A DNA stretch of 64,000 nt from Moritella sp. Urea-trap-13 (GTDB lineage Bacteria > Pseudomonadota > Gammaproteobacteria > Enterobacterales > Moritellaceae). The position numbers and the translations under genes are program-made. The stretch covers positions 280,008 through 344,007 of the forward strand of contig NZ_PJCA01000039.1 of assembly GCF_002836355.1 (NCBI RefSeq). Reading direction: 5' to 3'. A model generated the notes under the pieces. That model was not told the DNA's origin. It searched no databases and saw only the letters and a program-made list of their open reading frames with translations. Each line of letters starts with the position of its first letter. Position 1 is the first letter of the stretch. Shown here piece after piece: positions 1-9,837 of the stretch.

Positions 1-197
1 CGCTGAACACGATTGGTGACATATAAATTAAGCAAGCGCGAGAGTGGTAAATAAATATCACACACTTCTTCAATAGAAACGCGCTCATTAATACCTTGCA
101 GCTGCTTTAACTCGAGAGCGGATAACGTCAGTGGTACTGACTCACGTAGTTCAGCCCAATATTCCCTGTCAAACACTTGATATGGTGAGTAATTCAT
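1..197 (-). CDS. coaA: Type I pantothenate kinase, N-terminal fragment (cut by window edge)
   Basis: Pantothenate kinase phosphorylates pantothenate in the first, feedback-controlled step of coenzyme A synthesis in the cytosol. Only the first 65 codons are inside the window; the gene runs off the left edge. The fragment begins [18 protein letters not shown] and contains the family segment [12 protein letters not shown], both close to the start of E. coli CoaA. The P-loop lies outside the window, so the call rests on this N-terminal block only. The start is the ATG at 197-195. The 250-base leader upstream carries two inverted repeats that may act in its control. Confidence 0.85.
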   Translation of the reverse strand, partial: MNYSPYQVFDREYWAELRESVPLTLSALELKQLQGINERVSIEEVCDIYLPLSRLLNLYVTNRVQ

Positions 198-231
198 TAA
201 ACTAAAAGCCTACTTAACGCCCTAATAATGA

Positions 232-256
232 CTTACTTCGCGTATTTAGAAGTAAG
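232..256. repeat. Inverted repeat in the coaA leader
   Basis: Two perfect 8-base arms, CTTACTTC (232-239) and GAAGTAAG (249-256), are separated by 9 bases. They lie 35 bases upstream of the coaA start, so on the minus strand they would form a hairpin in the 5' untranslated leader. No U-run follows, so it does not look like a terminator. It may be a leader structure or an operator. Confidence 0.5.
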
Positions 257-274
257 CCTTTGCAATGAACTTAA

Positions 275-299
275 TGACGTAATAACACTATATACGTCA
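275..299. promoter_or_regulatory. Operator-like palindrome between coaA and zapE
   Basis: Arms TGACGTA (275-281) and TACGTCA (293-299) are perfect inverted copies spaced by 11 bases, giving a 25-base symmetric site. It lies about 80 bases upstream of coaA on the minus strand, where a promoter would be expected. The spacing would suit a dimeric regulator, but I cannot assign it to a known family. Confidence 0.4.
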
Positions 300-435
300 C
301 TTTGTCAGTCCATGTCCGCCGAAACAATAGCCTATATACTTACCGTAACTCAATAAATAAATGCGTTAGTTGCTGTATTTATTTTAATAACGCGCACAAA
401 AACTACCTACTTGGTGCTAAAAACAGCTGTATTTG

Positions 436-458
436 TGCCTTAACTACACTTTAAGGCA
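436..458 (-). terminator. Hairpin overlapping the zapE stop codon, probable weak terminator
   Basis: Perfect 8-base arms TGCCTTAA (436-443) and TTAAGGCA (451-458) surround a 7-base loop. The hairpin includes the zapE stop codon at 451-453. On the minus strand the following bases are CACAAATA, not a clean U-run, so termination may be weak or factor-assisted. Confidence 0.45.
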
Positions 459-1563
459 AATGTTCACGCGCGAGATAGTCATGAGATTGCATCTCTTGCA
501 GACGCGATAAACAACGACGGAATTCGAACTCCAACAAGCCAGTACTATATAGCGCCGACATTTCCAGTTCCGCTGATATGATTAAGGTTACATTACGTTC
601 ATAAAACTCATCGACCATGGCAATAAAGCGACGCGCAACGTCACCGGTTAACGGGCCCATCTGTTTGACGTTGGCTAATAACACGGTGTGATAGATACGC
701 GAGATTTCCATATAATCAACTTGGCTGCGTGGACCACCACATAATTCTGCAAAATCAATCATCAATACACTATCAGCTTCCGCTAATGTTTGGATTTGGC
801 GATTTTCAATGTCTATCGGTTGATTATAGTTACGAGGATCACAAGATAACTGTTGAAAATATTGATCTAAATTCTGCTGCGCAATACTGTCCAAGGGGAA
901 ATGGTAAATTTCTGCTTGTTCCAATGTCCGTAAGCGATAATCAACCCCACTATCGACATTAATGATGTCACAGTTTTGATTAATCAAATGAATAGCAGAT
1001 AAAAAACGCGCGCGTTGCAGGCCATTACGATAAAGCTCATCAGGAATAATATTCGATGTCGCCACCAGAATAACTTGATGGGAAAATAACTCCTCAAACA
1101 AGGTGCCTAAAATCATCGCGTCGGTAATATCTGAAACAAAAAATTCATCAAAACAAATAATACGAGTTTCATCTGCTAACTTCTTCGCTATCACTTTCAA
1201 TGGATCTTTTTGTTGTGCTAAGCCTTTTAGTTCTTGATGGATACGGTGCATAAAACGATGAAAATGAATGCGGGTTTTATTTTCAAACGGTAGACAATCG
1301 TAGAAAGTATCAACTAAATAGGTCTTACCTCTTCCCACCCCGCCCCAAAAGTAAATACCTTTCACTGGATTATTCAACACCGGTATTGGCTTTGCCGTTA
1401 ATGCTTTTAACTTAGCTAAAAAGCTTGTTTTGGCGGGTAACTCTGGCACCGCTAACAATTCATCAAACAAGCGTTGCAATGCCATTACGGCATTTTCTTG
1501 TGCTGCATCAAACATAAAATCAGGGCGCTTTAAATCAAGCTGATATTTTTCTATGGGGGTCAT
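451..1563 (-). CDS. zapE: Cell division protein ZapE (AFG1-family ATPase, YhcM)
   Basis: ZapE is a cytosolic ATPase of the AFG1/LACE1 family that associates with the Z-ring during division, notably under stress or low oxygen. The 370-residue product has a P-loop GGVGRGKT (residues 74-81) and Walker B IICFDEF (135-141), followed by the family segment ending in VTLIISAE. The reading frame stays open 27 codons further upstream, but I chose the ATG at 1563-1561. It gives MTPIEKYQLD, aligns with the known N-terminus, and has an AGGA ribosome site a little upstream. The gene is divergent from zapG, a common pairing beside degQ-degS in gammaproteobacteria. Confidence 0.93.
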   Translation of the reverse strand: MTPIEKYQLDLKRPDFMFDAAQENAVMALQRLFDELLAVPELPAKTSFLAKLKALTAKPIPVLNNPVKGIYFWGGVGRGKTYLVDTFYDCLPFENKTRIHFHRFMHRIHQELKGLAQQKDPLKVIAKKLADETRIICFDEFFVSDITDAMILGTLFEELFSHQVILVATSNIIPDELYRNGLQRARFLSAIHLINQNCDIINVDSGVDYRLRTLEQAEIYHFPLDSIAQQNLDQYFQQLSCDPRNYNQPIDIENRQIQTLAEADSVLMIDFAELCGGPRSQVDYMEISRIYHTVLLANVKQMGPLTGDVARRFIAMVDEFYERNVTLIISAELEMSALYSTGLLEFEFRRCLSRLQEMQSHDYLAREHLP

Positions 1564-1754
1564 TATAATTGCTAATCCTTTACTGTTTCTAACGCCTTTT
1601 ATTGCCATATTCCGACACGCATTAATGATAATCAATGCTACCATGTTGTATTCTTTTGAAATACACTATTTTAAAACTAAGGCCGTTATATTAGAGTATA
1701 GAATTAAGCGTCCCATACTTAGTAGAATACAAATTTCCATTTAACGAGGTGTAT

Positions 1755-2126
1755 ATGCCCTATTTTGAAATATTAATTAGTCTGGTTATCGGTATTGTTA
1801 TCGGTTTTGCTATTGCCAAGGTAACCAACACAAAAGATCAAACAGGTAAGTTTAAGGGTAAGTTATTAGCCAAAGAAGCTGAAATTGAACAATACAAGCA
1901 TGATGTGAATGAACACTTCAACAGTACTGAAGCGTTATTGCTGAAATTGTCTGATAGCTATGTTGAAATGCAGAAGCACTTAGCCAATAACGCCAAACAT
2001 TTATTAGACAATGTAGCCGTTAAAGACATTCCTTTTCAGGCTAAAGAAATAATCGTTCCAGTAGAACCGCTTGAAGGCCAGCCAAAAGACTATTCGAGCA
2101 CCAGTTCAGGGTTATTGAACAAATAA
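1755..2126 (+). CDS. zapG: ZapG / YhcB inner-membrane protein (DUF1043)
   Basis: A small inner-membrane protein linked in E. coli to coordination of division, elongation and envelope growth. The 123-residue product has one N-terminal membrane segment (residues about 4-22, rich in I, V and G) followed by a charged, helical cytoplasmic part typical of DUF1043. The frame opens at a GTG at 1749, but the ATG at 1755 follows an AGG at 1747-1749 and gives the usual start MPYFEILISL, so it is preferred. It lies between zapE and degQ, the standard context. The C-terminus is low-complexity and ends near YSSTSSG. Confidence 0.88.
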   Translation: MPYFEILISLVIGIVIGFAIAKVTNTKDQTGKFKGKLLAKEAEIEQYKHDVNEHFNSTEALLLKLSDSYVEMQKHLANNAKHLLDNVAVKDIPFQAKEIIVPVEPLEGQPKDYSSTSSGLLNK

Positions 2127-2141
2127 CTTGAACTTTTAGTT

Positions 2142-2173
2142 TTGGACCATATCTAACTGTTTATGCTTATAAT
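2142..2173 (+). promoter_or_regulatory. Candidate promoter for degQ
   Basis: A perfect TATAAT (2168-2173) lies 20 bases before the degQ start. A TTGGAC at 2142-2147 resembles a -35 box, but the 20-base spacer is longer than ideal. The -10 element is the firmer half. There is no obvious terminator between zapG and this site. Confidence 0.4.
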
Positions 2174-2192
2174 TTAAAAGGCTTAAACTGTT

Positions 2193-3569
2193 ATGGACGT
2201 TAATGTTATGAAAGTTAAATTACATTGTAAAACGCTCTCAGCGCTAGCATTAACGGCAGCGATAGGGTTAGCCAGTTTACCTGCAACAGCAGCCTTGCCC
2301 TTCGCTGTTGCAGGACAACCCCTGCCCAGTCTAGCTCCAATTCTAGAGCAAGTGACACCTGCCGTTGTTAATATATCGGTATCGGGTACCAAGGTATCAC
2401 CACAACAAATCCCTGAAGAATTCCGCTATTTTTTTGGCCCTGATGGTTTAGGCTCGAAACAACAAGCGCAACCATTCCAAGGCCTAGGTTCTGGTGTTAT
2501 TATCGATGCCAAACAAGGCTATATCCTCACCAATAACCATGTTATTGCCGATGCTGACAACATCCAAGTCATGCTTAAAGACGGCCATGAATATAACGCA
2601 ACACTCATTGGTGCCGACAAAAGTAGTGATATCGCCTTACTGCAAATTAAAGCCAAAAATTTAACTGAAATAAAATTCGCCGACTCGGATAAATTACGTG
2701 TTGGTGATTTCACTATCGCCATTGGTAATCCGTTTGGCTTAGGTCAGACTGTGACCTCAGGTATTGTAAGTGCCTTAGGCCGAACCGGTTTACAATTAGA
2801 AAACCTCGAAAACTTCATTCAAACCGATGCTGCCATTAATAGTGGTAATTCTGGCGGTGCGTTAGTGAATCTACGTGGTGAATTGATCGGCATTAATACC
2901 GCGATATTAGGCCCTAATGGCGGTAATGTCGGTATTGGTTTCGCGATCCCAGCGAATATGGCTAACAACTTAGTACAACAGATCATTGAACACGGTGAAG
3001 TACGTCGTGGCTTATTGGGTGTCGCAGGACAAGAGTTAACCGCCGATCTTGCCAAAGCATTTGATATCGATGTGCAATACGGCGCTTTCATTAACCAAGT
3101 CACCCCTGATTCTGCCGCTGCAGAAGCTGGATTAGTCGCGGGCGACATTATTGTCAGCGTCAATAATAATAAAATTCGTAGTTTCAGTGAATTAAGAGCA
3201 CGTATTGGTTCTTTAGGCCCAAATAAAAAAATCACCTTAGGTATCGTCAGAGACAGTAAACAAATAACAGTCACTGCAACTCTCAAACCAGCAGATAACC
3301 AACTCGCCAATGCCAGTAACTTGCACCCGAGTCTAAAAGGCGCGACATTAGTTAGCGCCGAAAAAGACCAAGGCGTGATGATTTCTCACGTCCAACCACG
3401 TTCAATCGCTGCGGCATCCGGATTGAAGCAAGGTGATGTCATTATTGGCGTGAATAAAGACCAAGTTAAAAATCTAGCCCAACTACGTCAATTACTGACG
3501 GCAGAAAAAACCACTCTGGCACTTAATATTCAGCGTGGTGAGCAACACTTATTCCTAGTATTACGCTAG
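2193..3569 (+). CDS. degQ: Periplasmic serine endoprotease DegQ (HtrA family)
   Basis: DegQ degrades or refolds misfolded proteins in the periplasm. The 458-residue product starts with a signal peptide (cleavage expected near ATAALPF, residues 31-37). A trypsin-like domain carries the triad H116 (TNNHV), D146 (SSDIALL) and S220 (GNSGGAL). Two PDZ domains follow, at about 260-350 and 365-455. Length and two PDZ domains match DegQ/DegP; the adjacent degS favours DegQ. A second in-frame ATG at 2208 also precedes the signal peptide. The first is kept because an AAAAGG lies 11 bases before it. A 97-base gap separates it from degS. Confidence 0.94.
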   Translation: MDVNVMKVKLHCKTLSALALTAAIGLASLPATAALPFAVAGQPLPSLAPILEQVTPAVVNISVSGTKVSPQQIPEEFRYFFGPDGLGSKQQAQPFQGLGSGVIIDAKQGYILTNNHVIADADNIQVMLKDGHEYNATLIGADKSSDIALLQIKAKNLTEIKFADSDKLRVGDFTIAIGNPFGLGQTVTSGIVSALGRTGLQLENLENFIQTDAAINSGNSGGALVNLRGELIGINTAILGPNGGNVGIGFAIPANMANNLVQQIIEHGEVRRGLLGVAGQELTADLAKAFDIDVQYGAFINQVTPDSAAAEAGLVAGDIIVSVNNNKIRSFSELRARIGSLGPNKKITLGIVRDSKQITVTATLKPADNQLANASNLHPSLKGATLVSAEKDQGVMISHVQPRSIAAASGLKQGDVIIGVNKDQVKNLAQLRQLLTAEKTTLALNIQRGEQHLFLVLR

Positions 3570-3666
3570 GTCTTACATCACTTTACACGTTATTTCTTAC
3601 ATTATCCTAGAAAGAGGTGCTATTCTCTACATTGCTATTTTTGGTGAGTAACGTAGGGATATTTCA

Positions 3667-4755
3667 GTGCAAAATTTGTGGTCATATGTTTCAAAAAGTA
3701 TCTTCCTCGGTATTGCTGTCGCCGCAGTACTGCTGTTGGCGTTACCACAATTACAAAACAAGCAAGGCCTCACCCTTACCCAACCTTTTTCATTAGGCCT
3801 TAATGAACAAATGAGCTTTTCTGCCGCCGTAAAACGCGCAGCGCCTTCTGTTGTTAATATCTATACCCGCACCTATCAAAAATCAACGATTAACAGTAAA
3901 GCGACATTACGCCCACAAAGCCTCGGCTCAGGGGTGATAATGAACAAAAAAGGCTACTTACTGACAAACTATCACGTCATCGCGAACGCCGACCAAATTA
4001 TCGTTGCGCTACAAGATGGCCGATTTTTTACCGCCGAGTTAATCGGTTTTGATAAATATACTGATCTTGCCGTGTTAAGCATTGATGCCAAAAATTTACC
4101 CAGTATCCCGCAGAGTAAACATGAACAAACCAACATTGGTGACGTCGTGCTTGCCATTGGTAACCCTTACAATTTAGGCCAAACCATTACCCAAGGCATC
4201 ATCAGTGCCCGTGGTCGTATTGGCATGAGTACCACAGGGCATCAAAACTTTTTGCAAACTGATGCGGCGATTAATGAAGGTAATTCCGGAGGGGCATTAG
4301 TCAATAGTCTCGGTGAGTTAGTGGGTATCAATACTGCCTCTTTTCAAGTCGCAGAAAACGTTGAAACCATGGGTATTAGCTTTGCGATCCCTTACCCATT
4401 AGCGGTTAAGATAATGAATGCATTGATTGCTAATGGTCGTGTTATCCGTGGTTATCTCGGTATTGAAGGCACATCAATTAATACCGTAATGGCAAAACTA
4501 CTCGGTTTGAAAGCCAATCAAGGTATTGTAATACAAAACACCGCGCCAGATTCCCCTGCTGAAAAGGCCGGTTTGGTTGCTGGTGATGTCGTGATCAAGT
4601 TCAACGCGACTGAGATTGATAATGTTATTTGGTTGATGGATGTGGTGGCAGAACAGCGCCCAGGCTCAAAAATTAATTTAACGGTGATACGAGAAGGTAA
4701 ACAACTCGACATCTCAGTCACACTCGGTGAACTGCAAGCACTACAACCTCAATAA
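3667..4755 (+). CDS. degS: Site-1 protease DegS, sigma-E stress sensor
   Basis: DegS is an inner-membrane-anchored serine protease. Unfolded porin C-termini activate it to cut RseA, which starts the sigma-E envelope stress response. The 362-residue product has an uncleaved N-terminal membrane anchor (about 11-29), the triad H103 (TNYHV), D133 (YTDLAVL) and S207 (GNSGGAL), and a single PDZ domain (about 250-355). This is the DegS layout, unlike the two PDZ domains of the preceding degQ. The start is GTG at 3667, supported by TAGGGA a few bases upstream; no better ATG precedes the anchor. A strong terminator follows. Confidence 0.95.
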   Translation: MQNLWSYVSKSIFLGIAVAAVLLLALPQLQNKQGLTLTQPFSLGLNEQMSFSAAVKRAAPSVVNIYTRTYQKSTINSKATLRPQSLGSGVIMNKKGYLLTNYHVIANADQIIVALQDGRFFTAELIGFDKYTDLAVLSIDAKNLPSIPQSKHEQTNIGDVVLAIGNPYNLGQTITQGIISARGRIGMSTTGHQNFLQTDAAINEGNSGGALVNSLGELVGINTASFQVAENVETMGISFAIPYPLAVKIMNALIANGRVIRGYLGIEGTSINTVMAKLLGLKANQGIVIQNTAPDSPAEKAGLVAGDVVIKFNATEIDNVIWLMDVVAEQRPGSKINLTVIREGKQLDISVTLGELQALQPQ

Positions 4756-4783
4756 CATTTCAAGACAAGATAAATTCAGACAT

Positions 4784-4813
4784 AAAAAAGGCGCATTTGA
4801 ATGCGCCTTTTTT
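4784..4813. terminator. Bidirectional terminator between degS and murA
   Basis: A perfect 13-base-pair stem (AAAAAAGGCGCAT, 4784-4796; ATGCGCCTTTTTT, 4801-4813) has a TTGA loop. The A-run on one side and T-run on the other make it an intrinsic terminator in both directions, as expected between convergent degS and murA. Confidence 0.93.
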
Positions 4814-4874
4814 ATTTACAATAAACAATTACCCGTTATTAGCGGTTATTCCCATGACAAAGCGTCAACGAATA

Positions 4875-6406
<1,532 letters not shown>

Positions 6407-6732
6407 AATACTTAAATCCTATGATGCCGCCATTCTAAGCCAAGTTAAAACTCTACACGCCGTAGTCGCGAACTGACCTAAAACGATAGCCACAGCATGT
6501 TTAGTTTTAAGTGAATGGCGTTCTGAATGAGAGAATCGCGCTTAAAACTAAAGTATTAAAATAGTCCAGTATTCTAAAAGCAATCGCTATAATACACAAT
6601 CCAAAAGTATCACTAAGTAGTGATTTTTAGGCTGTGATCATTCAATACACGACAAGATTTAACAATTTAGCTTTTCTTTCAGTGAAAAAAGACCGAAAAT
6701 AGTGTTCTTTTTTATCTACTTCAATTGTGCTG
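6407..6732. other. Divergent regulatory spacer between ibaG and yrbG
   Basis: No gene is visible in these 326 bases. The spacer holds a long inverted repeat (6500-6552) and a TATAAT at 6588-6593 that could be the -10 box of the yrbG-to-rapZ operon, without a good -35. The minus-strand promoter for ibaG-murA must also lie here. No remnant of mla genes can be recognised. Confidence 0.5.
6500..6552. repeat. 12-base perfect inverted repeat in the ibaG/yrbG spacer
   Basis: TTTAGTTTTAAG (6500-6511) is perfectly inverted as CTTAAAACTAAA (6541-6552). With one wobble pair the stem extends inward to 6513/6539, about 14 base pairs around a 25-base loop. It precedes the candidate -10 of yrbG by about 36 bases. 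There is no T-run, so a terminator is unlikely. Confidence 0.6.
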
Positions 6733-7701
6733 ATGCTAACTACCAATATAATTATTTTAATTCTGGGATTGATTGGCCTTGTTATAAGTGCCGATAAATT
6801 CGTCTATGGTGCCGCTGGTTTGGCGAGAAACCTCGGTATATCGCCGCTGATTATTGGCCTGACTATTGTCGCGATGGGCTCATCGGCACCAGAAATGATG
6901 GTAGCAGTGTCAGCATCTCTCAATGGTGCACCCAATACGGCAATCGGTAACGCCATTGGTTCAAATATAACCAACATCACCTTAGTATTAGGTATCACCG
7001 CATTATTAAAACCGTTACTCGTCGGCTCAGCAACGATCCGTCGTGAGATCCCGATGGTATTAATTACCACCCTACTTGCTGGCGTTGTACTGTGGGATTT
7101 AAAGTTAGAGATGTACGAAGGGGTAATTCTATTATTACTGTTCTTTATTACCATCCTCACTTTAACTATTCTCGCGCTAAAGCGTCCCAACAATGATCCT
7201 CTGGTACAAGAGCATAACGATGAAGTGCCAGAAGGTGTACCAACTTGGAAAGCAGTTGCGTGGTTAATTTTCGGCATGATCGCTCTCCCTGTTAGTTCAA
7301 GTTACCTTGTTGATTCAGCAGTGGTGATCGCCCAACACTTTGGTATGAGCGATTTAGTCATTGGCCTCACGATTATCGCGATTGGCACCAGCTTACCGGA
7401 ACTCGCCGCGTCAATTTCAGGTGTACTAAAAGGTGAGGATGATCTTGCTATTGGGAATATCATTGGTTCTAATATATTCAACATCTTAGCAGTATTATCA
7501 CTACCGGGTATTTTAGCGCCTGGGATGATAGATCCCGCGATTATTAGTCGTGACTTCTATTACATGCTAGGTGCTACGATAGTCATGCTATTAATGGCAA
7601 TGAGCTTTAGAGGTCGTCCAGGTCGAATCAACCGCATTGAAGGTGGATTACTCCTCGTTGGTTTTGTGGCGTATCAATTTCTGGTGTTTAATAGCATTTA
7701 A
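6733..7701 (+). CDS. yrbG: Calcium/sodium antiporter YrbG (CaCA family)
   Basis: A predicted inner-membrane cation/Ca2+ exchanger. The 322-residue product has about ten membrane segments and the two inverted alpha repeats of the family: GSSAPEMMVAVSAS with GNAIGSNITNI (about 50-90), and GTSLPELAASISG with GNIIGSNIFNI (about 215-255). The acidic residues in these repeats bind the cation. A charged cytoplasmic loop near residues 150-170 separates the halves. The frame opens at a GTG at 6727, but the ATG at 6733 gives the usual N-terminus MLTTNIIILILG; no clear ribosome site supports either. It heads the kds-lpt-rpoN cluster, as in E. coli. Confidence 0.9.
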   Translation: MLTTNIIILILGLIGLVISADKFVYGAAGLARNLGISPLIIGLTIVAMGSSAPEMMVAVSASLNGAPNTAIGNAIGSNITNITLVLGITALLKPLLVGSATIRREIPMVLITTLLAGVVLWDLKLEMYEGVILLLLFFITILTLTILALKRPNNDPLVQEHNDEVPEGVPTWKAVAWLIFGMIALPVSSSYLVDSAVVIAQHFGMSDLVIGLTIIAIGTSLPELAASISGVLKGEDDLAIGNIIGSNIFNILAVLSLPGILAPGMIDPAIISRDFYYMLGATIVMLLMAMSFRGRPGRINRIEGGLLLVGFVAYQFLVFNSI

Positions 7702-7758
7702 CATTATTTGATATTTTTATATCTAAGTATTAAACCGTATTTTTATTAGGGAGTAACC

Positions 7759-8730
7759 ATGTCTAGTCAGTTTAATTATTGCCAAAGCGCGCTTAATGTC
7801 ATTCAAACAGAAGCGGCGGCGATTACTCAATTAAGTCAGTATATTGATGACACTTTTACGGCGGCTTGCGAATTATTAATCGCCTGTAAAGGTAAAGTAA
7901 TTATCACTGGCATGGGGAAGTCTGGTCACATAGCCAATAAAATTGCCGCGACATTAGCCAGCACCGGCACCCCAGCTTTCTTCGTCCATCCCGGTGAAGC
8001 AAGTCACGGTGATTTGGGCATGATTGGCGGTGAAGATGTGGTCATCGCGCTCTCAAACTCAGGCGAGTCAAATGAAATTTTGGCGTTATATCCAGTGCTT
8101 AAACGCTTAAGCATTCCAATTATTTCAATGACAGGTAATGCTAACTCAACCATGGCACGCGAAGCACAGGTTAATTTATGCATTAAAGTCGATAAAGAAG
8201 CCTGCCCCTTAGGATTAGCGCCAACATCAAGCACCACAGCAAGTCTAGTGATGGGCGATGCGATTGCCGTGGCATTACTCGAAGCGAAAGGCTTTACTGC
8301 GAATGATTTTGCGCTGTCTCATCCCGGCGGTAGCTTAGGCCGTAAATTATTACTGCGTATTTCCGATATTATGCATAAAGGTGATGGTATACCGAGTGTG
8401 CAGCAAAACGAAACTATCTCAGATGCCTTATTAGAAGTGTCTCGAAAAGGCCTTGGTATGACGGCTGTCACTAACGCCAATAGGTTAGTTGGTATTTTCA
8501 CTGACGGTGATTTACGTCGTATTTTAGATGCGCGTATAGATATTCACCAAACCCCTATCAGTGCAGTAATGACCAAAAGGTGTGTTACTATTAATGAACA
8601 TATATTGGCTGCAGAAGCCCTTGCCGTCATGGAAAATAAAAAAGTTAACGGTTTAATTGTCGTTAATGCACAACAAGAACCGGTCGGCGCCTTCAACATG
8701 CATGACTTACTACGCGCAGGTGTACTATAA
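7759..8730 (+). CDS. kdsD: D-arabinose 5-phosphate isomerase KdsD
   Basis: KdsD interconverts ribulose 5-phosphate and arabinose 5-phosphate, the entry step to Kdo for the LPS inner core. The 323-residue product has an SIS sugar-isomerase domain (about 35-175) with GMGKSGHIANKIAATLASTG and the LSHPGG motif that closes the domain. Two CBS repeats follow (about 205-262 and 270-323). The ATG at 7759 follows GGGAG at good spacing. It is one base upstream of kdsC, so the two Kdo enzymes are cotranslated neighbours. Confidence 0.95.
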   Translation: MSSQFNYCQSALNVIQTEAAAITQLSQYIDDTFTAACELLIACKGKVIITGMGKSGHIANKIAATLASTGTPAFFVHPGEASHGDLGMIGGEDVVIALSNSGESNEILALYPVLKRLSIPIISMTGNANSTMAREAQVNLCIKVDKEACPLGLAPTSSTTASLVMGDAIAVALLEAKGFTANDFALSHPGGSLGRKLLLRISDIMHKGDGIPSVQQNETISDALLEVSRKGLGMTAVTNANRLVGIFTDGDLRRILDARIDIHQTPISAVMTKRCVTINEHILAAEALAVMENKKVNGLIVVNAQQEPVGAFNMHDLLRAGVL

Positions 8731-8731
8731 A

Positions 8732-9280
8732 ATGATCAACACATTATACGGTCCAATCTCACAAGAAATTTTAACTAAAGCAAAAACATTAAAGCTACTT
8801 ATTTGCGATATAGATGGCGTTTTTTCTGACGGTCGCGTGTATATGGGTAACGATGGCGAAGAGCTTAAAGCATTTCATACCCGTGATGGTTTTGGGGTTA
8901 AATCACTGCTGAATGCAGGTATTGAAGTGGCGGTTATCACCGGACGTCAATCAACCATTGTCGCCAATCGCATGCAAGGCTTAGGGGTTAAACATATCTA
9001 TCAAGGCCAAGACAACAAAGTTATTGCCTTCAACATGCTACTTGAAAAATTAAACATATCACCTGAGCATGTTGGTTACATCGGTGATGACGTGATTGAC
9101 TTACCGGTGATGAATCTTTGTGGCCTCAGTGTCGCCGTTGCAGATGCACATCCATTAGTCAAAAAAGGCGCTGATTTTAGCACCTCTATTCGCGGTGGCT
9201 TTGGTGCAGTAAGAGAATTAGCCGATTTAATCCTATTAGCGAAAGGCATTTTAGACCAAGCACAAGGTACTTCGGTATGA
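8732..9280 (+). CDS. kdsC: 3-deoxy-D-manno-octulosonate 8-phosphate phosphatase KdsC
   Basis: KdsC removes phosphate from Kdo 8-phosphate to give Kdo. The 182-residue product is a small HAD-family enzyme without a large cap. The nucleophile motif is D26-I-D28-G, followed by VFSDGRVYMG. The ITGRQS segment is motif II and GDDVIDLPVM is motif III/IV. The frame extends 25 codons back into kdsD, but the ATG at 8732, one base after the kdsD stop, gives the expected N-terminus MINTLYGPIS. The end overlaps the lptC start by 4 bases (ATGA). Confidence 0.94.
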   Translation: MINTLYGPISQEILTKAKTLKLLICDIDGVFSDGRVYMGNDGEELKAFHTRDGFGVKSLLNAGIEVAVITGRQSTIVANRMQGLGVKHIYQGQDNKVIAFNMLLEKLNISPEHVGYIGDDVIDLPVMNLCGLSVAVADAHPLVKKGADFSTSIRGGFGAVRELADLILLAKGILDQAQGTSV

Positions 9281-9837
9281 ATCGACAAAATGTAGGAATA
9301 GTTATCCTCTTTTTGTGTGCCCTTGGCATATGGCGATTTTTTTCGCCTGATGAACAAACAACCGCACCTGCGTCAACCGAATATCAGCCTGATTTCACCG
9401 CACAAATACTCCGTAGTGTCGAATTCAGTATTGAAGGCAAAATTATACGTCGCACTTTTGCAGATAGTATGGAGCATTATGGCGAGTTAGGCATGACAAT
9501 GTTCACCAACCCCGTTATTATCCTTTATGATGACAATGCACAAGCAACGTGGAAAATTCAGGCCAAAGAAGGTGATTTTAGCAGTGAGGATGTTGCCACA
9601 CTACGCAATGATGTGGTTATCAAAAACATGGCTAAAAATGATTATATAGATGTCATCACCACCAGTTATTTACAACTAGAGCTCGCCACAAACTTGGTGC
9701 GTAGCGATCAATTAATTACCATTACCGGTGACTTGTTTAATCAAACAGGGATTGGGCTGGAAGGTGATTTAAAACAAGAATACATGACTATCCTTAAGCA
9801 AGTTAAAGCGATATATACTAATGATGAAAAAATATAA
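9277..9837 (+). CDS. lptC: LPS export protein LptC
   Basis: LptC is a bitopic inner-membrane protein that receives LPS from LptB2FG and passes it to LptA in the periplasmic bridge. The 186-residue product has one N-terminal membrane segment (about 6-22) and a periplasmic beta-jellyroll; the conserved start of the fold reads LRSVEFSIEGKIIRRTFAD. Length fits the family (about 190). The start ATG overlaps the kdsC stop and the 3' end overlaps lptA by 17 bases, indicating tight translational coupling. Confidence 0.92.
   Translation: MNRQNVGIVILFLCALGIWRFFSPDEQTTAPASTEYQPDFTAQILRSVEFSIEGKIIRRTFADSMEHYGELGMTMFTNPVIILYDDNAQATWKIQAKEGDFSSEDVATLRNDVVIKNMAKNDYIDVITTSYLQLELATNLVRSDQLITITGDLFNQTGIGLEGDLKQEYMTILKQVKAIYTNDEKI

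Noticed and set aside
1564..1644. 27-codon N-terminal extension of zapE
   Set aside because: The extension does not match the ZapE family; the ATG at 1563 gives the conserved N-terminus with an upstream AGGA.
2819..3310. 163-codon minus-strand frame inside degQ
   Set aside because: It is antisense to the protease and PDZ domains, with no ribosome site and no recognisable motif.
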